Assembly: GCF_900142915.1 (NCBI RefSeq) | Contig: NZ_FRCM01000002.1 | Span: 1 to 64,000 of the forward strand | DNA length: 64,000 nucleotides | Source: Mucilaginibacter sp. OK098 | GTDB taxonomy: Bacteria; Bacteroidota; Bacteroidia; Sphingobacteriales; Sphingobacteriaceae | Direction of reading: 5' to 3' | Part shown: positions 8,261 to 16,948 of the stretch, one piece after another | Numbering within the stretch: the stretch's first letter is position 1 | How the letters are laid out: every line of letters begins with the position of its first letter | Position numbers and translations under genes: made by a program | Notes under the pieces: generated by a model | Told to the model about the DNA's origin: nothing | Seen by the model: the letters and a program-made list of their open reading frames with translations, nothing else | Database searches by the model: none

Positions 8261-8729
8261 CTTAAAAATCGACACCATCAAAAAGGAGCTCCTGGTAGAA
8301 GCTTCCCAGGCGACCGCCTTTAAAGTATTTAGCGAACAAATGGACCTGTGGTGGCCGCGTACCCACCACATTGGCAAATCACCCATGACCGAACAGGTGC
8401 TGGAGCCTGGCCCCAACGGCCGCTGGTTCTCGCGCCATGAGGACGGCAGCGAAGCCAACATCGGCCATGTTTTGCAATGGGATCCAAACGGCCTGCTGGT
8501 TTTAGCCTGGAAGATCAACGGCGATTTCCAGTATGATCCGGAGCTGTTAACCGAAGTAGAGGTACAGTTTATCCCGCAGGGCCCAAAAACAACAACCGTA
8601 AAATTTGAGCACAAAAACCTGAACCGACTTACCGGCCCTAAAGTTGTTGAAAGTATGGACAAAGGCTGGAGCGATATTTTGGAACTGTACAAAAACATTA
8701 CTATCCGGGAAGAACTTGTAATTAATTGA
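8253..8729 (+). CDS. SRPBCC (AHSA1-like) domain protein
   Basis: 158 residues of the START/SRPBCC superfamily, Activator of Hsp90 ATPase homologue 1-like group: KELLVEASQATAFKVFSEQMDLWWP, GRWFSRHEDGSEANIGHVLQWDPNGLLVLAWKI, VEVQFIPQGPKTTTVKFEHKNLNRL, and a C-terminal helix MDKGWSDILELYKN. The fold is a helix-grip with a hydrophobic pocket; the ligand is unknown. It is coupled to the preceding ArsR gene, an arrangement seen widely in bacteria. It is related to the 151-residue SRPBCC protein two genes downstream. Confidence 0.9.
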   Translation: MNSLKIDTIKKELLVEASQATAFKVFSEQMDLWWPRTHHIGKSPMTEQVLEPGPNGRWFSRHEDGSEANIGHVLQWDPNGLLVLAWKINGDFQYDPELLTEVEVQFIPQGPKTTTVKFEHKNLNRLTGPKVVESMDKGWSDILELYKNITIREELVIN

Positions 8730-8732
8730 AAA

Positions 8733-9170
8733 ATGAAACCAAAACTATTATTGCGCATTGCGGCGGTGCTGATGTTCCTGCATACTATCGGCCATAGCTT
8801 TGGCGCGTTCAGCTCAAAAAAAGCACCCAATGCAGCTGTGGCCGCTGTAATTAAGGGAATGGAAACAACTCATTTCGATTTTATGGGCAGGTCAGTAACC
8901 CTGGCTTCCTTTGACGATGGCTTCGCCTTTATCATGATCCTGACGCTGCTGTTTATCAGTATCCTGCTATGGCTGCTCTCCGCCGAAACCGGGAATAGCC
9001 TGTCGAGCAGATTGGTGCCGCTAGTGGCCGTACTCCTGCTCTCAATGGGTATTCTTGAATATATTTACTTTTTCCCATTTGCGGCAGCGTTTTCTTTAAT
9101 AGCAGGTTTATGCACCCTCATAAGCTTGTTTACCAAAGATGCTAACGGCAAGCCTGTATTAAACACTTAA
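8733..9170 (+). CDS. small four-helix membrane protein
   Basis: 145 residues with about four hydrophobic segments (residues ~5-22, 64-84, 92-110, 113-134). The start LLLRIAAVLMFLHTIGHSFG, with its buried His pair and the later SFDDGFAFIMILTLLF, resembles a group of small uncharacterised membrane proteins found beside SRPBCC or ArsR genes. It starts 3 bases after the previous stop, so it is in the same operon. Function unknown. Confidence 0.82.
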   Translation: MKPKLLLRIAAVLMFLHTIGHSFGAFSSKKAPNAAVAAVIKGMETTHFDFMGRSVTLASFDDGFAFIMILTLLFISILLWLLSAETGNSLSSRLVPLVAVLLLSMGILEYIYFFPFAAAFSLIAGLCTLISLFTKDANGKPVLNT

Positions 9171-9185
9171 AAACCAATCAGCAAA

Positions 9186-9641
9186 ATGGATCAGCAAAAT
9201 TACCACAGCACTATCACGGTTAATACCAGCATAGCTGCAGCTTTTGAAAGTGTACAAAAACGTGTTAATGAATGGTGGACACCCGATTTAGAAGGCGATT
9301 CAGAAAGACCAGGCGATGAATTTACCGTACGCTTTGGCGATACAGCCGTATTGTTCAAAATACTAGAATTAGACGTTAATAAAAAAATAGTTTGGCAGGT
9401 AATAAAAAGTTACCTGCCATGGCTGCAACACAAAGACGAATGGACAGGCACTTCGTTGGTATGGGAGTTTAAGCCCGATGGCAATTCAGCCCGGATTAGT
9501 TTAACGCATATTGGTTTGGTGCCCGAAATTGAATGTTATGACAACTGTGTAAAAGGGTGGAATTTCTTTTTTACACAAAGCCTATACAAATTGCTTACCG
9601 AAAATAAAGGAATGCCGAATCTCGTCAAAAGCGAACGGTAA
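9186..9641 (+). CDS. SRPBCC-domain protein
   Basis: 151 residues. It has the SRPBCC pattern TITVNTSIAAAFESVQKRVNEWWTPDLEG, then FTVRFGDTAVLFKILELDVNKKIVWQVIKSYL, then TSLVWEFKPDGNSARISLTHIGLVPEIECYDNCVKGWNFFFTQSLYKLLTENKG. It is a paralogue of the protein at 8253 in fold, not a close copy. It is the last gene of the ArsR operon, 15 bases after the membrane-protein gene. Its 3' end runs into the first ~310-base repeat. Confidence 0.88.
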   Translation: MDQQNYHSTITVNTSIAAAFESVQKRVNEWWTPDLEGDSERPGDEFTVRFGDTAVLFKILELDVNKKIVWQVIKSYLPWLQHKDEWTGTSLVWEFKPDGNSARISLTHIGLVPEIECYDNCVKGWNFFFTQSLYKLLTENKGMPNLVKSER

Positions 9642-10018
9642 GCCAGTGGGCAGTTTTGCGTTGACAATGGGTAGTAAAAAAGTTCTTTTTCTTTCCCAGT
9701 CAGCAGATAAGCTTCGGCAAAAATCCGAAAAAACTGATGGCCCAAAGCGTCGGCAAGGGGCATAGGAAATTTTTGCATATAAGGTCTGCACGAGACGGGG
9801 TAGCCAGGCAAAAAGATTCTAGCCCGTGGTTTTTTGGGATTTGTGCGTGAAAGGCCCAGTGCGCAAAGGAGCATTTCTGCTGACTTGATTTTTGGTTACT
9901 TTGTATCAAGACAAAGTAACTAGGCCTCCGCGGCCATGAGCGGGAAGATGCTCAAGTTCTAAAACAAAAGCCCATACGAAGCAACCCGAGTTAGCTGTTA
10001 CCTCCGCAGAAGAAAAAC
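9642..10018. other. intergenic region filled by repeat copy A
   Basis: 377 bases between convergent genes. Nearly all of it is the ~310-base structured repeat at 9684-9996. Confidence 0.7.
9684..9996 (+). repeat. ~310-base structured repeat, copy A
   Basis: Colinear and mostly identical by eye with 11013-11322 and 14000-14309, all in the same orientation. It has an outer stem GTCAGCAGA/TCTGCTGAC (9699-9707 with 9876-9884), a middle stem at 9723-9734 with 9829-9840 (one mismatch), a downstream hairpin GTTACTTTG/CAAAGTAAC, and a final GC-rich hairpin. The small reverse-strand frames it contains are conserved only as a by-product of the repeat. Confidence 0.85.
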
Positions 10019-10921
10019 CTACCTCACCGTAAACACCAACCCATCCTTAAACCCTGAAAAATCCGCATTCAGCTCCCGCGATACCAGCTGTAGCGAATCA
10101 TGAACGCGCCGCACCTCCAGATAATGAAACATAGGCTTATAACCGGCCGAAAGATCGGGAGTTACGGCGTTTGCATACAAAGGCTGATGCAACCCGCCCC
10201 CGCCGCCAATAACCAAAAAATCCTTTCCCTGCATATTGAAACGTTCGAAATTATGTGAGTGTCCCGAAACAAAAAGCACACATTTTTTTGAGTTGATAAA
10301 AGCCGGCAAAAAGTTTTGCCGTACCTCCATTGAAGGTTTTACAATTTTGCTGTTTGTATAAGGCGAATGATGACAGCCAACGATGATGAACTTAATAGCC
10401 GCATCGGCATCCAGCTTTTTTATGGCGCTGCTATACCAATTATCCTGCGCCAGGATCTCGGCGGTCGTCATTTTACTAAAATTCGAGTTCAGCAAAACCA
10501 CCGCAACGGAATCAATTATTTCGGTATAACCTGCCGGGTTATACATAGGGAACCGTGTTTTAAAATTCCTGGTTCCCTTACGGGCATTAAACATCACCTC
10601 ATGGTTACCCAGCGTAGCATACACGGGAATGGAATCATGCGTGCATTGTTTGATATAAGCGTCAATATGGGTCCACTTTTTAGCTTTATAACCTAATGAA
10701 ACCACATCACCCAAGATAAACAAACCCGAAGGGCGGACAGCATCCACATCCTTAAAGATCATTTCGGTAGCCTTTAGGTTGTGGTTTGATTTAAGGAGCA
10801 ATTTCTCCACCCACATAGGTTCCTGCGTATCACTGGCAAAAGCAATAACAGGCTTCCTCACCTGCGCAAATGCAGAAGCCATAAAAAAGCTAAATACCAA
10901 AACACCTATAAACCTGTGCAT
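10019..10921 (-). CDS. secreted metallophosphoesterase
   Basis: 300 residues with a signal peptide (FIGVLVFSFFMASAFA, cleaved near residue 19). It carries calcineurin-like metallophosphoesterase motifs in order: IAFASDTQEP (a variant of the DxH motif, with the histidine replaced), LFILGDVVSLG (GDxx), TLGNHEVMF (GNHE), VGCHHSPY (histidine ligand) and VSGHSHNFER (GHxH). The altered first motif (SDTQ for the usual DxH) may affect one metal site. Substrate unknown. It would act in the periplasm or at the surface. It is divergently placed and bracketed by direct copies A and B of the ~310-base repeat. Confidence 0.88.
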   Translation of the reverse strand: MHRFIGVLVFSFFMASAFAQVRKPVIAFASDTQEPMWVEKLLLKSNHNLKATEMIFKDVDAVRPSGLFILGDVVSLGYKAKKWTHIDAYIKQCTHDSIPVYATLGNHEVMFNARKGTRNFKTRFPMYNPAGYTEIIDSVAVVLLNSNFSKMTTAEILAQDNWYSSAIKKLDADAAIKFIIVGCHHSPYTNSKIVKPSMEVRQNFLPAFINSKKCVLFVSGHSHNFERFNMQGKDFLVIGGGGGLHQPLYANAVTPDLSAGYKPMFHYLEVRRVHDSLQLVSRELNADFSGFKDGLVFTVR

Positions 10922-11490
10922 GATTTAAAGAACGTAAATTTAAGGAAAGTTGTATAATTGGCTATTAGTCAGTGGTCATTAGGCATTGGTGGATTGCATT
11001 TAAGCTTCTTAATTTTTTCTTTCCCCGTCAGCAGATAAGCTTCGGCAAAAATTCGAAAAACTGATGGCCTAAAGCGGTGGCAAGGGGCATAGGAAATTTT
11101 TGCATACAAGGTCTGCATCATACAGGGTTATCCGGCAAAAAGATTCCAGCCTGTGGTTTTTTCGGATTTGTGCGTGAAAGGCCTCGTGCGCAAAGAAGCA
11201 TTTCTGCTGACTTGATTTTTTGGTTACTCTTTTATCAAGAAAAAAGTAACAGCCCCCGCGGCAATTGAGCGGGAGGGTCATTAAGTTCTAAAATAAAACA
11301 TCATTCGAAGCAACCGCGTTAATAAAATATCGCAGTTCTCCCTGCTCACTCACAACTACCGACTTTCCTTCCCCCCAACAATTTATCAAAAAGTACAAAA
11401 AAAACATCAGCTTGTACTCATAAACAGGGGACTATTTATAATAGTTTTACATCTACAAGCTCAGCTTGTCCAAATTATAAGCAGTATACC
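10922..11490. other. intergenic region containing repeat copy B
   Basis: 569 bases between divergent genes. It contains a short GTCATTAGGCATT-type word repeat near 10968-10990 and the structured repeat copy B at 11013-11322. The last ~100 bases, AT-rich, are the likely upstream region of the glycosidase gene. Confidence 0.6.
11013..11322 (+). repeat. ~310-base structured repeat, copy B
   Basis: Same layout as copies A and C. The middle-stem 3' arm (11156-11167) pairs with the 5' arm (11051-11061) with one G-T wobble and one bulge. The downstream hairpin is GTTACTCTTTT against AAAAAAGTAAC, lengthened relative to A and C on both arms. Confidence 0.85.
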
Positions 11491-13992
11491 ATGATCCAAA
11501 AAATCCAGTCAGTCTTTTTTGTTCTTTTACTTTTTCAGCAATTGAGCTTTTCCCAACCAAAAAGAAACGACGGCATAAAACATGATCCCGCTGCCAAAAC
11601 CATTACCATCACAGTTCCCGGTAAAAAGCTCTCTATAATGATTGACTATTCATCCGGCTGCGTAATAAAACAATTAAACATAAAAGGCAATAACACGCTA
11701 TCTCCCTCAGGCGTTTATACCGGGATTGAAACCCCAAACGGAACGTTTACTTCAAATGGTCATCATAACAAAATAAAAATAACAGAAACACCCAACGGCA
11801 TAACATTAACCGGCATAAGTTATGGTGATGCCGCGCTCACTGCAACAGAAACATGGGATTTTAAACTGATCGCCAATAAAATCCTTTGGGACATCACCCG
11901 ACAATACAGTAATACGGCCCAATTGGAAGACCAAGCCTTCCCAAAATGGAACTTTGCCGATCTTTCTGTTTGGAAAGGCGGCATTATTGATAACGGCGGG
12001 ATGGTTTGGTGTAAATACCTGAAACAGGTAAATGATACTTACGGCGTACACACCGGCGGGGTAACCTTCTGGAACGCAAAATCAGGAGATGCATTACAGA
12101 TAACTGCAAAACCCGGCACCGGAAATGTGATTGCCGCCAAATATTCGCACAGCGCTAAAAACGAGTTTACCTGTACCCAGCTGGTAACCAATACCCCTTT
12201 GCAGCAACGTTACAATTTAAGCCGCTTTGTGTCGCAAAAAGCGGATGTATTTGCTCCCTTTGAAGTCAAAAAAGGAAAGGTAAGTGCACATTTTGAATTG
12301 CAGTATGAAGACTATTTCACAAAATATTCAAGAGGCACACTTACCGGAATTGATGCGGATGCCGTGCGTGAGCTGATGAACACCACCGGGAGATATGGCG
12401 TGGTAGATAATAATATTATAGGCGCAAACGGCTGGCTCACCAACTGGAAATGCATGCACGAACCCTTTTTTGCACAAATAGGCATGGCGGTAGATGATAA
12501 AAACTATACTCGCAACCTCTCCGCCACCCTAAACCAGGAGCGCGACCAGGCGATGCTTCCCGACGGGCGGGTTTTATCCCGCTGGCACAACGAGCCCGGC
12601 GATGAGATCCCCGGCACCTATAATGCCAAAACAGGATATTATGAGGCCCAGTGGGGTTATACAGTTGATTCGCAAACGGGTTATCTGATCAACACCAGCG
12701 AACAATTTGATCTTAACGGAGATGTGACATGGCTGAAATCGCACCAGCAAAGTTGCGAAAAAGCGCTCGAATGGCTGCTCAAACGCGACTCCAACAACAA
12801 CGGCATATTTGAAATGATAAACAACAATGTTGCAGAAAAAAAAGCCAGCGACTGGCTGGATATTGTTTACGCCGGTTATGAAAATGCATTTGTAAATGCG
12901 CAACTATACGAGGCACTAAACCTGTGGGCAAACTGCGAAAAGGTGTTGGGCAATCAACAAAAATCGGACTATTATACAGCGGTGTCTCTGCGACTCAAAA
13001 TAGCCATGAATAAGCCGGTTGAAGAAGGTGGTTTCTGGTCGGCAGCCAAAAAGCAGTATGTATATTGGCGGGATAAAGACGGTTCTGTTCATGGTGACAA
13101 CCTGGTTACCCCGGTAAATTTCGCCGTTATTGCCTTCGGCATCTGTGACGATCCGCAGCGCATCGCCCTTATCCTCGACCAGGTAGAACAGCGAACAACC
13201 GCCGAAAAACTATTTCACTGGCCGCTGTGTTTTGATTCTTTTAAAAGAGAAGAGGTACAGGGCGGAAACTGGCCATTCCCCAAATATGAAAATGGCGATA
13301 TCTTCCCTACCTGGGGCTATCTTGGCATCAGGGCTTATGCTAAATATAATAAGGGCATTGCCCTCAAATATGTCAACAACATTTTGGAACAGTACAAAAA
13401 AGATGGTCTGTCCTCCCAGCGGTACAGCAGGATTACCCAATTAGGTATGGGCGATGATATCTTAGCCGGCATCTGCACCACAATTACGGGTCTATACAGG
13501 GACATTTACGGCATCCGCCCGATATGGAACCGGATGGGCCTTGAACCAAACATGAGCAAAACGCTTAACGGCACACAATTTTCATACACCCTCCGCGATA
13601 CCGCGTATCAATTAAAACTAAGTGTAAACAATTATGCAATGCGCACCAATACTTTTTCAGTTAAAAGCAATGAAAGTTTTGGGGCATCCCGTTCAGGAAA
13701 TAAACTAACCTACTACCACCATAACCGCGATAGCGCCCTGCTGCAGGTAGCTGCCTCGTCTAATCATCCAATTGACCTGCAAATTAATTCATGGCATACA
13801 AAAGAGATCTCCTTTACCATCATTCAACCAAATAACTACGAATTTACCATCACCGGGCTGCAACCGGATATAGGCTACCAGGTACAGGTAAATAATATCG
13901 TTCAGCACTTAAAGACAAAAGCCAATGGCATCCTCACCCTAAAGAAAGTTTGCAAGGCATCCACCAAATTCGTTATTAAAGAAGGTATGTAA
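11491..13992 (+). CDS. secreted (alpha/alpha)6-barrel glycoside hydrolase-like protein
   Basis: 833 residues with a signal peptide (residues ~1-21, LLFQQLSFS-Q). An N-terminal beta-sandwich (~25-270) precedes a catalytic-type (alpha/alpha)6 barrel (~290-690). Typical six-hairpin features are YEAQWGYTVDSQTGYLINTSEQFDLNGDVTWLKSH, WLLKRDSNNNGIFE, KASDWLDIVYAGYENAFVNAQLYEALNLWA, EEGGFWS and RYSRITQLGMGDD. A C-terminal beta domain (~700-833) follows. The candidate acids are Glu/Asp in SDWLDI and in the GDD segment, but the family number cannot be assigned by eye. It probably cleaves a glycan outside the cytoplasm. Copies B and C of the structured repeat flank it closely, C starting 8 bases after the stop. 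Confidence 0.82.
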   Translation: MIQKIQSVFFVLLLFQQLSFSQPKRNDGIKHDPAAKTITITVPGKKLSIMIDYSSGCVIKQLNIKGNNTLSPSGVYTGIETPNGTFTSNGHHNKIKITETPNGITLTGISYGDAALTATETWDFKLIANKILWDITRQYSNTAQLEDQAFPKWNFADLSVWKGGIIDNGGMVWCKYLKQVNDTYGVHTGGVTFWNAKSGDALQITAKPGTGNVIAAKYSHSAKNEFTCTQLVTNTPLQQRYNLSRFVSQKADVFAPFEVKKGKVSAHFELQYEDYFTKYSRGTLTGIDADAVRELMNTTGRYGVVDNNIIGANGWLTNWKCMHEPFFAQIGMAVDDKNYTRNLSATLNQERDQAMLPDGRVLSRWHNEPGDEIPGTYNAKTGYYEAQWGYTVDSQTGYLINTSEQFDLNGDVTWLKSHQQSCEKALEWLLKRDSNNNGIFEMINNNVAEKKASDWLDIVYAGYENAFVNAQLYEALNLWANCEKVLGNQQKSDYYTAVSLRLKIAMNKPVEEGGFWSAAKKQYVYWRDKDGSVHGDNLVTPVNFAVIAFGICDDPQRIALILDQVEQRTTAEKLFHWPLCFDSFKREEVQGGNWPFPKYENGDIFPTWGYLGIRAYAKYNKGIALKYVNNILEQYKKDGLSSQRYSRITQLGMGDDILAGICTTITGLYRDIYGIRPIWNRMGLEPNMSKTLNGTQFSYTLRDTAYQLKLSVNNYAMRTNTFSVKSNESFGASRSGNKLTYYHHNRDSALLQVAASSNHPIDLQINSWHTKEISFTIIQPNNYEFTITGLQPDIGYQVQVNNIVQHLKTKANGILTLKKVCKASTKFVIKEGM

Positions 13993-14446
13993 CAGAAATC
14001 TTTTTCTTTCCCCGTCAGCAGATAAGCTTCGGCAAAAATCCAGCAAAACTGATGGCCTAAAGCGCCGGCAAGGGGCATAGGAAATTTTTGCATACAGGGT
14101 CAGCATCAGAAAGGGTAGCCCGGCAAAAATATTCCAGCCCGTGGTTTTGCTGGATTTGTGCGTGAAAGGCCCCGTGCGCAAAGAAGCATTTCTGCTGACT
14201 TGATTTTTGGTTACTTTGTATCAAGACAAAGTAACAGCCTCCGCGGCAATTGAGCGGGAGGATGTTTAAGTTCTAAAACTAAAGATCATTCGAAGCAACC
14301 CGCGTTAGATCTCCGCCCCCCATCCGCACATCTGCATATTCGCACATCCGCACATCATCTCCACCTCCACAAAATCGCCAATAAAAATATTGACAAACAA
14401 TAAATTTAATATATTTATAATAACAAACCATTAGCAAAAAACCACC
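13993..14446. other. intergenic region containing repeat copy C
   Basis: 454 bases. It holds repeat copy C (14000-14309), a CATCCGCACATC word cluster (14321-14355) and an AT-rich tail before the AlkD-like gene. No gene is seen. Confidence 0.6.
14000..14309 (+). repeat. ~310-base structured repeat, copy C
   Basis: Outer stem GTCAGCAGA/TCTGCTGAC (14014-14022 with 14191-14199). Middle stem ATCCAGCAAAAC/GTTTTGCTGGAT (14038-14049 with 14144-14155), a perfect 12 base pairs. Inner stem 14080-14091 with 14123-14135. Hairpin GTTACTTTG/CAAAGTAAC (14210-14218 with 14227-14235) and a CCTCCGC/GCGGGAGG hairpin. In the middle stem this copy has CAGC where A and B have CGAA, and the opposite arm changes to match. 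Confidence 0.88.
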
Positions 14447-15154
14447 ATGGAAGTAAACGAAATAATGGCTGAGCTTAAAGCCAACGGCAGCGATAGCATT
14501 AAAAAGATCTTGCTGAAACATGGCGTTAAAGAGCCGTTTTTCGGGGTGAAGGTAGAGTATTTAAAAACGATCCAAAAAAAGGTAAAGACAAATTACCAGC
14601 TGGCTAAAGACCTGTATGCAACCGGCAATGCCGATGCCATGTACCTGGCAGGCTTGATAGCTGATGATGAAAAAATGACGAAGGATGAACTGCAAACCTG
14701 GGTAAAGCAAGCAGTCTCAAATAACATAGCCGAGTATACAGTCCCCTGGGTTACCACTGGTAGCCATTACGGATTTGAGCTGGCAAACGAATGGATAAAT
14801 AACAAGGATGAACGTATTGCCGCGTCCGGCTGGTCTACGCTTTCCAACCTGGTCTCGTTAAAGCCTGATGATGAGCTGGACCTAAAAGCTTTAAAGGGTT
14901 TACTTACCAGGGTTGAACAAACCATCCATTCGTCACAAAATCGCGTACGTTCCGCCATGAATATTTTTGTGATCTCGCTGGGCACATACGTAGCTGCATT
15001 AACTGACGATGCCATTGCAGCCGCAAATAAAATAGGAGATGTTACGGTAGATAAAAATGGTACAGCCTGCAAAGTACCAAAGGCTGTTGAGTATATCCAA
15101 AAAGCACTGGGCAAGGGAAAGCCTGTTGCCAAAAAGAAAACTGTGAAGTGTTAA
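14447..15154 (+). CDS. DNA alkylation repair (AlkD-like HEAT-repeat) protein
   Basis: 235 residues, helical throughout, of the AlkD-like DNA alkylation repair family: FFGVKVEYLKTIQKKVK, DAMYLAGLIADDEKMTKDELQTWV, WVTTGSHYGFELANEWI, RIAASGWSTLSNLV and RVRSAMNIFVISLGTYV correspond to successive HEAT-like helices. The C-terminal KVPKAVEYIQKALGKGKPVAKKKTVKC is typical of the Bacteroidota subgroup (CKVP motif and basic tail). It is probably a DNA glycosylase or a DNA-binding repair accessory protein; catalytic activity has not been shown for all members. Confidence 0.88.
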   Translation: MEVNEIMAELKANGSDSIKKILLKHGVKEPFFGVKVEYLKTIQKKVKTNYQLAKDLYATGNADAMYLAGLIADDEKMTKDELQTWVKQAVSNNIAEYTVPWVTTGSHYGFELANEWINNKDERIAASGWSTLSNLVSLKPDDELDLKALKGLLTRVEQTIHSSQNRVRSAMNIFVISLGTYVAALTDDAIAAANKIGDVTVDKNGTACKVPKAVEYIQKALGKGKPVAKKKTVKC

Positions 15155-15341
15155 GATAATTACCTCTTTCTTGCCTTGCTCATCATTTGAAGATGAGTAA
15201 ATTGTTAGTACGTTCACGCCAATACAATAAATTCCCGGCGCATTTTCCTCATCCGCACATCCGCAAATCATCCGCACATCCAAAATTCGCACATCCGCAC
15301 ATCTGCAAAAATTATTATCTTGCCAAATTACAAACAACAAC

Positions 15342-16214
15342 ATGCTTGATCTTTGCTGCATAGGCCACATTACATCCGACAAAGTAGTAACTACCAAAAC
15401 CACCATGCATATGGCCGGTGGTACGGCTTTTTATTTTTCGTACGCGGTTAGTAAGCTCGATGTTAATTACCTGCTGGTTACCGCCCTTGCCCCAGCCGAA
15501 ATGCAGTATGTGGCCGACCTGCGCGATAAAGGCGTTGAAGTAAAAGTACAGCCCAGCGCCCATACTGTTTACTTCGAAAACATCTACGCGGAAGACCAGG
15601 ACCAGCGCACCCAAAACGTTTTGGAAAAAGCCGATCCGTTCGAAATAGAACCGCTGCAAACCGTAGACGCAAAAATATTCCACCTGGGCCCGTTGCTGGC
15701 CGATGATATCAGCACTCCGCTTATAAAAAACCTGGCTACCAAAGGCCGGGTAAGTCTTGATGTGCAGGGCTATTTACGCAAGGTAGTGAACAAAAAAGTA
15801 CACGCTGTCGACTGGCCCGGCAAAAAAGAGGCCCTTCAATATGTGCACACTGTAAAAGCCGATGTTGCAGAACTGCAGGCTCTTACCGGCCTTAAAGATA
15901 CCGCACAGGGCGCCAAACTACTGGCCGACTGGGGTGTGAAAGAAGTAGTGATCACCAATGGCAGCGGCGGATCTGTAATTTACAGCGAGGGTAAATCTTA
16001 TACCATCCCGGCCTGGCGCCCGCGCACGGTAGTTGATGCAACCGGCTGCGGTGATACCTATATGGCGGGCTATTTATACCGCCGGGTAAAGGGTGATTCC
16101 ATTCAGCACTCCGGTGAATTTGCGGCCGCTATGGCCAGTCTTAAAATGGAGCGTCCCGGGCCATTCACCGGTACAGAGGAAGATGTGATACAATTTTTGA
16201 AAACCCATCAATAA
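15342..16214 (+). CDS. PfkB-family carbohydrate/nucleoside kinase
   Basis: 290 residues of the ribokinase-like fold. The N-terminal MLDLCCIGHITSDKVV and AGGTAFYFSYAVSKL correspond to the substrate-lid region. The C-terminal signature VVDATGCGDTYMAGYLYRR contains the anion hole and catalytic Asp (GCGD, about residue 235). VVITNGSGGSVIYSEGKSY precedes it. Substrate unknown; this small PfkB subgroup is common in Bacteroidota. It lies one base before the DUF1801 gene, so the two are probably co-transcribed. Confidence 0.9.
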   Translation: MLDLCCIGHITSDKVVTTKTTMHMAGGTAFYFSYAVSKLDVNYLLVTALAPAEMQYVADLRDKGVEVKVQPSAHTVYFENIYAEDQDQRTQNVLEKADPFEIEPLQTVDAKIFHLGPLLADDISTPLIKNLATKGRVSLDVQGYLRKVVNKKVHAVDWPGKKEALQYVHTVKADVAELQALTGLKDTAQGAKLLADWGVKEVVITNGSGGSVIYSEGKSYTIPAWRPRTVVDATGCGDTYMAGYLYRRVKGDSIQHSGEFAAAMASLKMERPGPFTGTEEDVIQFLKTHQ

Positions 16215-16215
16215 T

Positions 16216-16620
16216 ATGGAAACCGCGGGGCAAACAATATTTAACACCTACCTCAACCGGCAGGATGACCTGTTTAAACCCGGTCTTATTGCGTTGCGCC
16301 AGCTTATCCTCTCCATAATCCCCAATGCCGAAGAAACCTTCAGCTACCAGGTGCACTGCTTTAAACATATCTATATGCTTGTTGGAATAGGCGTAACCAA
16401 AGATTTTTGCAGCCTGTATACCATGAGTCCGCCCCTTGTAAAAATCATGAAGGATGAATTAAAAGGTTACAAAGCATCAGGCGCCACCGTCCATTTTAAA
16501 CCCGGAGAGCCTTTACCTGTCGCTTTAATTACCAAAATAGTTTTGGCACGCATCCAGGAAAATGAGCTTTTAACCTTAAGCCTCGGAAAGAAGAAAGAAG
16601 AAATAAGCACTATACAATAG
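16216..16620 (+). CDS. DUF1801 domain protein
   Basis: 134 residues. It matches the DUF1801 (YdhG-like) pattern: DLFKPGLIALRQLILSIIPNAEETFSYQVHCFKHIYMLVGIGVTKDFCSLYTMSPPLV, then KASGATVHFKPGEPLPVALITKIVLARIQENE. Small cytosolic proteins of this family have no established function. It begins one base after the kinase stop codon. Confidence 0.82.
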   Translation: METAGQTIFNTYLNRQDDLFKPGLIALRQLILSIIPNAEETFSYQVHCFKHIYMLVGIGVTKDFCSLYTMSPPLVKIMKDELKGYKASGATVHFKPGEPLPVALITKIVLARIQENELLTLSLGKKKEEISTIQ

Positions 16621-16948
16621 GCAATCAAGGTCATTAAATTAAAGAGAATTGCAGCTCCCCTCTTTATGCGAAGCAAAGAGAGGGGCGGCGAGCGAAGCAA
16701 TGCCGGGTGAGTCCACGCCGCCATGCATTCACGTCAATGCATTTGCGTTAATATCGCGAGCAGAATTTACCCACCCGGTCGACTGCGCTAGCCAGCGGAT
16801 GGACCGCCCTCCCTTCACTGCGCGGAAGGAGGGCAAAAAAGCTTAGCCAATCAAATTGTTATTAAACAAGCCACCGAAAATATCTTTTGTTTATATCTGC
16901 CAATAAACCTTACCTTGTAATAACCTGTTATAGTAATACCCGATTATT
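16621..16948. other. intergenic region with a ~190-base dispersed repeat
   Basis: 328 bases. The centre is the repeat at 16653-16836; the rest is AT-rich sequence before the flavoprotein gene. Confidence 0.6.
16653..16836. repeat. CTCTTTA-GGGTGAGT dispersed repeat, copy 1
   Basis: Starts with a hairpin (CTCCCCTCTTT.. / ..AAAGAGAGGGG), then a GCGAGCGAAGC...CGGGTGAGT block, an AATGCATTTGCGT..AATATCGC block, TTTACCC.CCCGGTCGAC, and ends in a CCCTCC../..GGAGGG hairpin. The same blocks occur in the same order at 30093-30262. Confidence 0.75.

Noticed and set aside
8228..8830. 200-codon minus-strand frame
   Set aside because: Antisense shadow of the ArsR and SRPBCC genes, which have clear family motifs.
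9536..9909. Several reverse-strand open frames, with look-alikes at 11069-11281 and 13902-14181
   Set aside because: They resemble each other because they lie in the ~310-base repeat. Paired stem changes and shifting frames fit structure conservation, not protein conservation.
16806..16842. GC-rich hairpin followed by an A run, possible terminator
   Set aside because: The run is A on the plus strand and precedes the stem on the minus strand, so it suits neither direction; it is the end of a dispersed repeat.
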